Part shown: positions 11,490-22,199 of the stretch, one piece after another
Layout: the number at the start of each line of letters is the position of its first letter
Numbering within the stretch: position 1 is the stretch's first letter
DNA from: Artemia franciscana
Taxonomy: Eukaryota; Arthropoda; Branchiopoda; Anostraca; Artemiidae
Direction: 5' to 3'
Assembly (NCBI RefSeq): GCF_032884065.1
Contig: NC_088864.1
Span: 21,752,994 to 21,816,993, forward strand
DNA length: 64,000 nucleotides
Made by a program: the position numbers and the translations under genes
The notes under the pieces: generated by a model
Databases searched by the model: none
The model's input: the letters and a program-made list of their open reading frames with translations, nothing else
What the model was told of the DNA's origin: nothing

Positions 11490-12161
11490 GAGTGAGTATT
11501 CTTGCCGCGTGTAAATAGCCAAGCCTCCTCTATTCATTGTAGATCTGGGCAGGAATTGGGAAGAATAAACTAGGTATTTCTAAAAGGGTATTGGTGTGTC
11601 TTGTTAGAAAAGTTTTGCAAATCCCGACTACATCTGGCTGCAGCTGCTGGCAAAAATTCGTTACATCACAAAACGAAGAGCATTACTCTTGACAATTAAG
11701 CTGGAGTACAGTGAACTGAGAGTCAGAGCGTCCCTTAGTCAAATTACACACCTCTTCATATCGGCTTCTAGGAAAATTACTCTTATCAAACATTAGGGAA
11801 TCTGATTCATTATTTATTGTAACATCAAAAACTTTTTCCAGATTCAAAAAAATCTCTTCCAACTCTGTTAATCTCGCATTAATTTGACCAGCTGACGAGG
11901 AGGTGCCCCCAAGGAGGTCAGAGCAGGAGTTTGTAAATTACCACATACTCGAGAGAGGCAATGGCTGTACTTTCAAAAGCAGCAGTTGACCACTTTGACG
12001 TTTCCAAACCCGAACTTTTCTTACCACATTGAAAAAGAAAAAAAACAAATAAGGACATACAAAAAGGAAAGAAACATCTCTTTGGATGAAAAGAAAAAAC
12101 AACTTCAAGATTAAGTAAAAGGCAAGTAAACAATAATACTCTCATGGGGAGTGTTTATAAT
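11490..12161 (-). pseudogene. LINE ORF2 start (apurinic endonuclease N-terminus), decayed
   Basis: Minus-strand translation from about 11930 gives 'INARLTELEEIFLNLEKVFD', then 'FTVLQLNCQ', a stop, and 'QQLQPDVVGICKTFLTRH'. The 'LNCQ...(S)LQPDVVGI.(E)T(W/F)L' pattern is the start of the endonuclease domain of CR1/jockey-type LINEs. The reading frame has at least one stop after LNCQ, and another near 11540. Coding similarity stops near the (TA)n tract, so the element is truncated there. It directly follows the ORF1 relic at 12262-12929 in the correct order. Confidence 0.7.
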
Positions 12162-12261
12162 ACTTTTTATTAGTATGTTCCACTTAATTCTTTTACTACC
12201 AGAATTTACCACTATTCACAAATCCTACCGCGATCAGTACTATAGTTGCACCAACAACTCA

Positions 12262-12929
12262 CTAAATGTAAGAATTTTTAGAGCAACTGTATACTTCCAA
12301 ATCATGTTCATTTGGATTATCTGGCCCTGGGCGGGGAAGCTTGAGTGGATTGTAGAAGTCATCTAACAGCTTCGTCCATTGCGACAATTTTTTGGTTTCT
12401 AACCAAAGTTTGATTCCTTTTTGAATCAGACGCTTTTCTGTCACTTTCTCATTCGCTATTTTTGACGTTCTTAGCTTGTAGCCAAGAGATAATAGTTCTT
12501 TCCGTCTTTTACCGAGACCACTAGGCAAGTCCACAGGCACACTCAAACCAGTTTTTTTTTCAACACACTGCGCTCTTTCATTATTTCCATCCAGTCAACA
12601 TTTCTAGGCTAGCGAAAATCGGATCTGCGGACTTTTTTTGCGCACTGTTTCTAAGGGTCGGGCCGGCCGCTCGGGCTAGACGACTCGGAGTTTGATGTTT
12701 GCTTTGAATTTTCTTTGGTATTTACTTTCTGACAATTCTTGGCCGTGAATAACAAGATTATTCCTTTTCGAGTACAGTTCAGAGCAAAGAGCAGTCGTTT
12801 AACTTTAACAAGCTCGGATCTAAGCAGCCTATTTTCTCACCTAAGATGCTTGTTTTCTAGCTGGAGCTTTGCAATTGTCTGAAGGACTTCATCAATATGG
12901 TCATTGAAATGTTGTTTGGTGAGTGACAT
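12262..12929 (-). pseudogene. LINE ORF1-like coiled-coil protein, decayed
   Basis: Begins with ATG at 12927-12929: 'MSLTKQHFNDHIDEVLQTIA' and 'KLQLENKHLR', stop, 'ENRLLRSELVKVKRLLF', a short leucine-zipper-like coiled coil. After frame changes it ends with 'VPVDLPSGLGKRRKELLSLG' and 'YKLRTSKIANEK', resembling the C-terminal nucleic-acid-binding segment of LINE ORF1 proteins ('DLP..L..RRKEL..'). At least one in-frame stop (HLR*ENR) marks it as a relic. A related copy is at 25410-26030. It lies 5' of TMA16, in the same orientation. Confidence 0.65.
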
Positions 12930-13239
12930 AATTGTCAACTATAATGCTGCTATGCTTTGAGGTTGTTCTTAAAAAAAATAAAGACTGAAATTTACTTGCA
13001 GGAACGAGTGCATTCTGTCAAGTCCGTCCAGGACCAAGAGAAGCGAATGAACCCACTCACCTATTCCCTGCAATTTTAGGGTAATTAAATACTGGTAGGT
13101 ATATATGACCCTTGCGGTGGACTCCTCCCCTCTGCTGCTTGTTGCCTGAGATGCCTACAGAGCACCGCTAATGTGCCTAAATTGTTCTCTCGAAATCAAC
13201 ACATCTTAATAAATTTGATTGGAATGACAAGTGTATATA

Positions 13240-13935
13240 TCTAGAATCCTAGCAGTTGACTATTAGATTTTGCCTATATATACATTTCAGCCTTAATTAG
13301 CCAACTAGTAAGCTAATTTTAGAATTGTATGTACACTATTAAGTTAGCTAACTAGTTGGCTATTAATATCCCAGGTATACATAAACTTTATTTTAAAATA
13401 GCTAACTGGTCAGTTATTTAAAAATGTCTAATACATTTGTGGAATTAGCTAACTAGTTGGCTATTAATATCCAAGGGTATATATTAGCTTTAGTTTAAAT
13501 AGCCAACTAGTCAGCTATCAACAAAGTTTCTAATACTCAGTAAAATTAGCTAACTAGTTTGCTATTGAAGTCTCAGCAATATACACATGTTTAGATTAGC
13601 CAACCAGTTGGCTATTAGTTTTCACCTATATATACACTTCAGTCAGAATTAGCCAACTACTCAGCTAATATGAGAACTGTATTTACTTTATAGAATTAGC
13701 AAACTAGTTGGCTATTAATTAACCATGTATATTTAAACTTTAGCTTAAAATAGCCAATTAGTCAGCTATCAATTAAATTTCTAAAGTTTCACATGTTAAG
13801 ATTAGCCAACCAGTTGGCTATTAGATCTCACCTATATATACACTGTAGCCTGAATTACCCAACTAGTCAGCTAATAAGAGGACTGTATACACTTTACTGA
13901 ACGAGGTGACTAGTTGGCTATTAATATCACATATA
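13240..13935. repeat. Array of AGCCAACTAGTTGGCT-like palindromic motifs, part 1
   Basis: Near-palindromic 16-mers recur about every 45-55 bp, for example at 13346, 13447, 13597, 13698 and 13803. Three main variants are AGCTAACTAGTTGGCT(ATTAA), AGCCAACTAGTCAGCT(ATCAA) and AGCCAACCAGTTGGCT(ATTAG). Spacers are themselves repeated: 'ctcacctatatatacac', 'taaactttagcttaaaat' and 'caataaagtttctaa'. The order of variants suggests a higher-order unit of several motifs. There is no cas-like gene and the spacers are not unique, so this is not CRISPR. Confidence 0.9.
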
Positions 13936-14398
13936 TATCAATCAATCAATAAACTTATTTCTGACCCATCAACAAAACAAATGAAGGTTTGTAGTCCTAA
14001 TGATGGAGTAAGACAAAAAATAAAAAGAGAAAATAAACAACAACAAAAAGAGAAATGACAATCAACAAACATAACTACATACTATACAAAGAGGGAAGAC
14101 CCCTTGTGGTTGAGGTTTCTAGCAGAGGATTTGAAATCTTCCACTTTTTTTTATCATTAACGTTTGCAGGCAGAATCAATTTAAATTTTTGTACTAGAGA
14201 AGAATTACTGGTCCAAGGAGGCAGATGCAGAAAATACTTGGCAAATTCAAAATAGATTTGGTTAATATCATTTTTATTTGAATAAGAAAAAAAATTTTCA
14301 AATGTAGGATATAGCAAGAAGATGGGGCACAGTTAGACCATTGTAAAGTTTGGAAAGGTGAAACCGACTAAGATTTGTGATATTAGATGCAAGTAAAG
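13936..14398 (-). mobile_element. Probable LINE 3' end inserted into the motif array
   Basis: This stretch interrupts the ~50-bp motif array. Its left edge carries a short (TCAA)n run, 'tatcaatcaatcaataaac' (ATTG repeats on the minus strand), a common LINE 3' tail. Minus-strand reading gives 'RFHLSKLYNGLTVPHL' and 'FENFFSYSNKNDINQIYFEF', a layout like the last part of CR1/jockey-type RTs, but with weak similarity. The boundaries are inferred from where the array motif disappears and returns. Confidence 0.45.
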
Positions 14399-14892
14399 CA
14401 TATAAACTTACTTTAAAATAACCAACTAGTCAGTTATCAATAAAGTTTCTGAAGTTTCACATGTTTAAATTAGCCAACACATTGGCCATTAGATCTCACC
14501 TATATATACAATTTAGCCTGAATTAGCCAACTAGTCAGCTAATAAGAAAACTTTATATACTTTATAGAATTAGCTAACTAGTTGGCTCTTAATATCCTTA
14601 TGTATATATAAAATTTGTTTTAAAATAGCCAACTAGTCAGCTATCAATAAAGTTTCTAATACACAGTAAAATTAGCTAACTAGTTGTCTATTAAAGTCTC
14701 AGCTATAAACACATGTTTAGATTAGCCAACCAGTTGGCTATTAGATACCTTGTATATATACACTTCTGCCTGATCTAGCTAGTTAAGAGCACTTTATGGG
14801 CTGTACTTTATAGAACTAGCTAACTAGTTGGCTATTAACATCCTATGTATACATAAACTTTAGCTTAAAATATCAAGCTAGTCAGTTATCAA
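14399..14892. repeat. Array of AGCCAACTAGTTGGCT-like palindromic motifs, part 2
   Basis: The array resumes with the same variants and spacers as in part 1, with motifs near 14419, 14471, 14527, 14573, 14627, 14675, 14725, 14819 and 14872. A further isolated motif, 'agccaaccagttggctattt', is near 15071. Confidence 0.9.
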
Positions 14893-15900
14893 ACTTATTT
14901 GAAGTGGCAATTAATTTACATTTTTTCTTCCCCATTATTTTTTCTATAATCTGCTCAGAAAGGTCAGATGTGGGGCTGTAGAACATCTTACTTTCCACTC
15001 ATTATCTCTACATAATATTTAGACTACTTGGATAATATCAAACTACTTTATGTATAAATATCCTGAATATAGCCAACCAGTTGGCTATTTAAAAACAGTT
15101 TAATAATAAAAAATAAAAAATAGCAAACAGTTGGCTGCTGAATTGAGCCTTTGTATACATAGGAAAGGAAATTAGCAAACTAGGATTGTCTGCCAACAAT
15201 TCTTTTTTTTTAAACAGAGGAGGGGGTAGGGACAAAATTGTTGATTTGACTTTACTAAGGAAAAGGGGGTAAGAAGACAGTTAAGAGAAATGGGGTTTGG
15301 TAAAAAGATGGCCAGGATTAAGAAAAACATTATTTATTTTTAGCAAAGTGCAAATTATAATTGATTTGAAGCACCTGTTAATTTGAATTTTTTCTTTCCC
15401 ATCATTTTGCTATGATTGGCCAGCAGGGGCTGGAAGTGGGGATGTGGAGTATCTTGCTTTCTACTCATCATCTCTTTATTAAATTTGGACTACTTGGCTA
15501 ATGCAAATCAGTTGGCTACTGAATTGAGTCTATGTATATACAAGAAAGCAAAACAGTGAACTAGGATTGTCTCTCAACAAGTGCTAACATTTTTATTTTA
15601 AACAGAGCAAGGGGAGGGGTAGGGACAAGGGTGTTGACTGGACTTTATTTAGGAAAAAGGAGTTAAGAGGAGGGATATGGAAAAAGAGGTTAGAAAAGCA
15701 GAGACCAGGATTAAGAAAAAAATGTGATTATTTTAGCAGAGCATAAATTATAATTGATTTGAAGAGCCAATTAATTTATATTTTCTCTTTCCTATTATTT
15801 TACTGTGATTGAGCAAGAGGGGGGCAGGAATATAGAATATCTTGCTTTCTCCTTGTCATCTCTAGATAATATTTAGACTCTTTGATTAATATCACAATGA
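14893..15900. repeat. Tandem repeat of roughly 390-470 bp, about 2.5 copies
   Basis: The marker 'attgatttgaag(c/a)(a/g)cc..ttaattt' occurs near 14900, 15369 and 15760. Each is followed by 'tctttcc(c/t)atcattttg', a purine-rich 'ggg..ggaa' stretch, 'tcttgctttctactcatcatctc' and 'tttagactacttg'. Between markers lie 'aggattgtctgccaaca' and a GA-rich segment. The block adjoins the palindromic array and carries stray copies of its motif. Confidence 0.75.
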
Positions 15901-15999
15901 CTATTCACCACAGAGCTATATCAAAAAGTATAGTTTATGCATAGAGAAAAAACTAAACATTTTTTTTTATGGGGGGTTGACAAGTTAGCAGAATTTAGT

Positions 16000-17400
16000 T
16001 TTGGAAAAGAGAGCTGCAAAAGGGCATTAAAAAGCCAGTATTGCCTGCCATTAAGAGTAAGTACACTTGCAAATAGTTTTCTTTTTGAAGGAAAGGTGGC
16101 ATCTGGTAGACAATGGCAGACAAAGGTCTTAGGTTTAGTTGCATTTATATAGATTTTTCTAAGGTGTTCAATAAAATTTCCATTCCACCTTTACTTCAAA
16201 AGTGTGAGGTATATGACCTTGGTGCCAGAACATTGAATTGGATTGGTCATTATCTAACAGGCAGGATGCAGAAAGTGATTGTAGGTGATGCCTTGTCTTC
16301 TGCTGAGATGGTTTTAAGTGATGATCCACCAGGTAGTTGCCTTGGTCCAGTACTTTTCTGCCTTTTCATCAATGACTTGCCTCTTGTTGTCCACCATTCC
16401 ATAGTTAAAATGTCTGCAGATGATGTAAAGCTTTACTGCTCCTAGACAAATTCAGATGAAGCTTTGTTGCTTCAAAAAGACTTGGATGCAGTGCACAATT
16501 GGTGTAATGTTAATTCCATGTTTGTCAATGAAAATAAGTGTAGGATTGTCCATTACTTAGGCAAAGTAGAACAAAGTTACCAATACCATCTTGCTGGACA
16601 TTCAATTTTACCTGTTGAAAATGTCTATAACCTTGGTGTTCATTTTGATTCTAGTCTTAGGTTTGACAGGCATGTCTCTGAAGTAACTTGTAAGGCAAAC
16701 TATCAACTATTATGTCTTAGATGGAATTTCCATAAGTTTAATCTCCATTTATTCATTGCCATTTATAAATCAACAGTTCAACCTATACTCAAATACAATT
16801 TGTCAGTATGGTATCCATTGAATAAAAAAGACAGAGCAAGGGTTGAAAAAAAAACAAAACAGCAAAGAGTTACTAAGCTAGTACCTTATTTGAAACATTT
16901 GCCATATGAAAATATGGCAAATGTGCCAACTGCATAGGCTAGGATTGCCAAGTCTTCAATTCTGAAGGGATAGGGCAGACATTATTAACACATTCCATAC
17001 AATCAAAGGCATTGATAATATAAGTACATCACAGTTCTTCACATTTAATGGCACTAACAGGACCCATAATCATCCACATAAATTGTACCCCTCACTTTCA
17101 AAAAGGAAAATAGGACAACATTCATTTTATAGCGGGGTGTGGAAGCCATGGAATGACCTTCCACCTAAGACATTTCTAACAGATGACATAAACAGATTCA
17201 AAACAAAACTAGCAGAAACAAATTTTCAAAGTAAGTCATTTTTAAATAGTTTATAATATTATTTGTCAGAGTTTCTTGTAGTTGTTATTTTCATTGATTT
17301 GTATGTGTGTATTATATTGTCATAATTTCTATTTATTATGTTTAGTGCAACAAGCTTGAAATCCTACCATATTTGGTATTAATAAATAAATAACAAAATT
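16000..17400 (+). pseudogene. Non-LTR retrotransposon reverse transcriptase, decayed, with 3' end
   Basis: The RT domain reads 'IYIDFSKVFNKISIPPLLQK' (motif A; D retained), 'LDWIGHYLTGRMQKV'-like residues, 'DDPPGSCLGPVLFCLFINDL' (motif B; expected SGVPQGS), then 'MSADDVKLYCS' (motif C; ADD retained). A TAG at 16443 interrupts the frame, which resumes as 'DEALLLQKDLDAVHNWCNVN'. After the stop at 16937 a +1 frame change from 16975 gives 'IINTFHTIKGIDNISTSQFF' and 'GVWKPWNDLPPKTFLTDDIN', ending at 17256. This is the CR1/jockey-type C-terminus. The element ends near 17395 in 'aataaataaataac'. It is 5'-truncated and inactive. Confidence 0.9.
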
Positions 17401-18544
17401 ACACCAACAACAACAAAGAGCTTACTAGGCTATTCTATATCAGCTGTGTGGTGGATATCCAGTGAGGGAGAGGGTTAGGAGTACTACACAATGAGATTGC
17501 AGTCAAAATTTATTAGCTACAGTTTTTCTGCACATTATGAAGTAAGAATTGGGTCAAAATTGTTTCCTTCTCAACAACTCCAAATCTTTTAGAATAGCCT
17601 ATTTAATTCCTATGATAGGCTACTTTCTTTAAACTGTAATTGAAGAATAGCTTTTCTAAACTTAAAAGACCCAACTTCTAATTTAGGCCCTGCACCAGTT
17701 ATTTTTGAGCAAGGCCCAAGTTTCTGCTTTATTTAGCATACCATTATTGATGGCGACGTGATGAAAGTTTCAAAATATCTTTCCCGATGAATTTTCAAAA
17801 CAAATCCTTTGTATTTATAACATTCCAGTTAAAAAATGATCTAGGCAATGATATGAAAAAAACTCTGAGCCAATTCATTTAAATTAATCAGAAAGCTTAA
17901 GATTTTATTTTAATAGTATAGACATATAGAAGTTAGGATGGTAAAGGATTGATTATCGCAAACCAGAACAATTTAAACAATTCAAAACAAGTTAACGAGG
18001 ATAATTGATTATAAGTTGTAGGCCTAGTCACAAAAGTGTCGGTTTTATGTGCCAGTATTAATGCTAGTAATTGTAAGCATAGCAATATTCTAGGTGTTAA
18101 ACTGTATGCAATCCCTCAAAGTAGGTTCAGTTTCAAGAATGAAACTTTCTGGACTGAATTCTGAGTTTAAAGCGTATATTGGGAATGTGTTTGACTCTAC
18201 TATTTTCATGGTAAAATTCTAGATGAGCTAAATTTTGCTATTTTGGAATGCATCCTACTAGGATAGGAAAATAAATTGTTTAATAATTAACTGAGAGCTA
18301 AATCAGAGATTCAGGGATGGATCTACAGACAAAAGTAGGCTATATCCTGTGAAAGTTCTTTTAATTTCCCTATTTTCACATTTTGCTCCTCTATAAAATG
18401 CATTGCATTGTTTTACTGTCCATTTTCTGCTCAAAATTGACTATGTAGGCTATTACTATTAAAAGTAGGCTGTAAATCTGCTTACCTTAAAAAAAATCCA
18501 CTTTTTTTTATTCCAAAATACTATTTCCATTAATCAACTTGTTC
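17401..18544. other. No feature seen
   Basis: AT-rich spacer with recurring short 'gtaggctat' words and no open frame or structural element that I can support. Confidence 0.5.
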
Positions 18545-18775
18545 AAACTTTACTTTCATCACAAGTTGTCCAAACTAGAAACTATGCTGCTTTGCAATAT
18601 AGTTCCCATACTATAGCACTTAGAAATGGCAATTCTAGAAGTGTATTCATTTTTAATTGACCTTCCTACTCCATGGGGCAAACTAAAAATACATAAAGTA
18701 GGCAGGGTTTTGAAGCCAAGGGAAAAGTTAGGGTTATACAATATGAATGAACTTATATTTTAAATACTAATTCCA
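18545..18775 (-). repeat. Interspersed repeat, inverted partner of 19235-19480
   Basis: Minus-strand reading contains 'cttttcccttggcttcaaaa', 'ctacttttgc'-like sequence and 'gaatacacttctagaattgc'. The same sequence runs on the plus strand at about 19265-19380 ('catttcccttggcttcaaaa', 'gaatgcacttctgtagaaat'). The two are a diverged inverted pair about 500 bp apart. Confidence 0.65.
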
Positions 18776-19234
18776 GTCATCACTGGTAACTTCTGTAGGC
18801 TATAGTAGGAAGTCAAAAGATAATGAAAAAACTCATGCTTCCATTAATGCTAATAGTAGATGTTGTGACATTGGCATGTGATGAAATTTGAACTGGCAAA
18901 TCAGAGCAATTATTTAAATAATATAAAAGGTAGGCACTGCAATGCTCAATTTTGCTTACAGGTAACATTACCTGTAGAGCAAAGTGTATTAGCCCATGAT
19001 CCCTGTGGGGAGTGGGGTATGATCTGATTGGTTCAGCCTTGTTTGTTATGGCTATGATCCTACATCATTGCAACCCTATTATCCCCAGAAATAGAGGTTA
19101 GTCAAGGCCAAGCTTCTGTGGTGTTTAAAGTTTGAAGGGAAGATATTTTGTTTTTTGTGAGTTTTTATTTTTATTTTTTGTGAGTTTTTATTTTTTGAGT
19201 TACTGCCTAGGCCTATAGCCAGATTCTGATGATT

Positions 19235-19480
19235 GCATATTGTTTATATGTCATTATTCATTCATATTGCCCAACCCCAACATTTCCCTTGGCTTCAAAA
19301 CCCTTCCCACTTAACACATATTTAGTTTTGTTGAAGAGGGATTTTAAAAAGCTGAAAAATGAATGCACTTCTGTAGAAATGACAAAGAAACAACATGCAC
19401 TCATGAGAGTCTTGCTATATGCAGTAATACAGATTTTTGAAACCTTTTGATGAATGTAAAGCTTTACCATTAACACCTCT
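19235..19480 (+). repeat. Interspersed repeat, inverted partner of 18545-18775
   Basis: See the partner at 18545-18775. The ORFs on both strands here arise from this repeat and show no independent sign of coding function. Confidence 0.65.
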
Positions 19481-19629
19481 TAATTGCAGCCACCTGTTTG
19501 TACTATGCCCTATGTAGGCTAGATAATCCTATACTTAAACCAGAAAGGTGGTTTGTATTTTCTAACTCCAGAAGTCCAGAGTTTATGTTTTCTGGTTGAA
19601 CTAAGCTACTCTAGTAGGTACTGACTCTA

Positions 19630-20073
19630 TATCTGAAGTACTAAGAGCAAGATTAATGAAAACTTCAGGAACAAATTTGGAGCATAAATTTAATCAAGGT
19701 TAAATGTTTTAGAATTGCCCCCCCCCCAACTGAAAAACTTCAGCAATCCTAGTTTAACAAGTCTTGTTATATTTTTAAGGGCTAGATTGTGAAAGCTTCT
19801 GGACAAAATTCAGAGCATAAATTATGTGCAGGGAAGATGTTTTTGAATTGCCCTCCCCCCCCCCCTTTAAGTAGCCTAATTTTAGTTTGACAACTCTTAT
19901 TGTATTTCTAAAGTGCTTAGAGCTAGATTAATGAATATTAAAGGACCAAATTTTGAGCATAAATTATGTTGAGGGAACATGTTTTTAATTTTCTCCCCCA
20001 AGCTAAAAGACTTTAGTAAGTTTATTTTGATAATTCCTATTATTTCTCTAAAGTGCTTAGGCGTCAACATTCT

Positions 20074-20155
<82 letters not shown>

Positions 20156-20220
20156 CTATTATATTATATAATTATATAATTCCTATTATTTCTCTAAAGT
20201 GCTTAGGCGTCAACATTCTA

Positions 20221-20259
<39 letters not shown>

Positions 20260-20460
20260 GATAACATTAGTATATTCATTAGGATTTCCTATTAGTATAT
20301 TCTTTGAAAAATAGCCAAGAATTATTTCTTTATTTCCACAGAATTGCTTTATGTACTCAATTGATTAATTATACAATTCATATACACAATCAATGAAAAC
20401 TTCAACATCAAATTTAGAGCATGAATTATGTTGAGGGAAGATATTTATATAATTCAGTTG
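19630..20460 (+). repeat. Tandem repeat of ~145 bp with embedded (TA)n
   Basis: The unit 'taaagtgcttagagctagattaatgaa...aattttgagcataaattatgttgagggaa(c/g)atgtttt..aatt..cccccc' recurs near 19630, 19778, 19912 and 20395. A shorter direct duplication, 'tattatttctctaaagtgct' plus 'taggcgtcaacattct', at 20038 and 20185 flanks long TA runs at 20079-20153 and 20223-20256. Tyr/Ile dipeptide ORFs here are translations of TA repeats. Confidence 0.85.
20079..20153. repeat. (TA)n microsatellite, ~75 bp
   Basis: Perfect dinucleotide run. A second run lies at 20223-20256 after a duplicated flank. Confidence 0.95.
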
Positions 20461-20869
20461 TTTTCAGAAGTACGGGTTCTACATAAGTCTGCTATCAACC
20501 ATTTTCAGCCATTGTGTTTAAACCCAGGTTTCTTAAATCTGGAACCTGCTTTAATACTAAGTTCAAACATGGGGCTCACAGTAATTGGTGCTATATTTAA
20601 AAATGAACTACAAACCTAAGTTTACAGTTGATGAGTTTTGTTCATTACAATCTGTTGTTCAATTTTTTGTGACTTTAAGCTGAAAACTATCCATAAATTC
20701 AATCTTTCACAACAAGACCAATTTATATATATATCTTTAAGATACGATTGAAATGTAATAATAGAAACAGCTTATAAAATAAGTATCAACAGATCTAGTA
20801 TCAACAGAGAGTGAAAGCCATTATGTGAGCTGTGCAAAAGATTATTTGCTTTAAGATTTCAAATATGTG

Positions 20870-22190
20870 AAGAATTGGTTATTCTTTCAAGAACTGTAAC
20901 AACCACTGATGCCATGCTTATAAGTTGGTAATTTTCATCATGATCTTTTCTACCTTTCTTAATTATGGACTGTTTTTCAATCCAGAGGTAGTCTGCAAAG
21001 ATCTAATGATAACTGGAACAGCAAGGAAATAGGTTGGCACAAGACTGACTGACATTCATTGAGGATACTAGGAGGAATGCAGTCTGGACCAGCAGCTTTA
21101 TTCATTTGGTGGACATGAGTTGCTTCAAAACTATTGTATCAGTAATTAGAATAGGCTCTGTATTATGTGATACATCATATATTGGAGGTTGGGTTAAACA
21201 GTACTGGAATTGGATGAAAAAACAGATGAGAATTGTTGGTTGAAAATTTCAATTTTCAGCTCAGGATCAGCAAATAGTTGATTATTGCACAGGGTATCAG
21301 AATAGAACTTTTTTATCAAGTGAACTCTCATAAACATAAAAACTGCTGAACTTGATGCCTTGAGTCAGCTAGCCTACATTGCATACAAAAACAACATAGA
21401 TACATAGGTGAAATATTAAAACATTCCCTACAGCAATGAACCAAACTGGCCTGTTAAATAAAATGAATAAAAATGAGTACTTAAGTACACAAACATAAGT
21501 ACATAAGTAAAATGTGGGTAAAAAAGTAAAAGTAAGTAAATCAGGGACTGTTTATATGTTGGAACATTTTTGAGAGGCATACATCCAAAAAAATTAAGAT
21601 TATCCCTAACATCCTCAGCCAATTGCTCCTCACCATCTACCTTACTCTTCAACTGCTTGATTTGGTTTGTTGTCTGGTTACAAAAGGTTTTGAAAACTTG
21701 ATAAGTTCTGAGGTTTTCTTTTTTTCTTTCTAACTATTCCATGCTCAATGTTTTCTGTTAATTAGCTTACTTATTTTAGTATTTAAGAAAGGTAAATTTC
21801 TGGCCTGTTTAGCCCAAAAAATTCTGATTCAAGACTTTTTGGCATTCAAAATTTCAGTTTACACATTAGACCAACTCTCATCAATATAATCAGTAATAAG
21901 CTGTTTCCAATTGACACTTGCAAGTCTTTTGGAGACTAGTTTGTAATTGACATATTTTCGTTGCTTAGAAGAAGGTTGATTAGTAGGCAAACATAATTCC
22001 GAAATAATTACAACATGGTCACTATCACCAACAGGTATGGGTATTACATTCTTTATAAGAAAGTCTGGATTAGTGAGAATTACCAGGTCAAGAAATGTTA
22101 GAAGCTTGGCCTTCTCTAAAACGAGTTGACTGAGATATTCTTTGACAGAGAGAATTGTTTATTATGATAGCGTTAGTTTCAAATGAAGCC
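20870..22190 (-). pseudogene. Non-LTR retrotransposon ORF2 fragment (endonuclease end to RT start), decayed
   Basis: On the minus strand, in order: endonuclease C-terminus 'TFLDLVILTNPDFLIKNVIP' and 'VGDSDHVVII' (about 22110-21990; the GxSDH motif is retained). Next comes the linker 'VNWKQLITDYIDESW' (about 21900) and 'TYQVFKTFCNQTTNQIKQLK' with 'SKVDGEEQLAEDVRDNLNFF' (about 21720-21590). Then an RT start 'MNKAAGPDCIPPSILNECQS' (about 21100) and, after stops and a frame change, 'NYQLISMASVVVTVLERITN' (about 20900). This is the canonical LINE order. About 300 bp between 21290 and 21570 look unrelated to the family. Inactive, 5'- and 3'-truncated. Confidence 0.85.
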
Positions 22191-22199
22191 ATGCAAAAG

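Noticed and set aside
13240-14892. Regular repeats reminiscent of a CRISPR array
   Set aside because: Eukaryotic context, spacers themselves repeated, repeats imperfect and palindromic, no cas genes.
19979-20295. ORFs encoding long Tyr-Ile repeats
   Set aside because: They are translations of (TA)n microsatellites.
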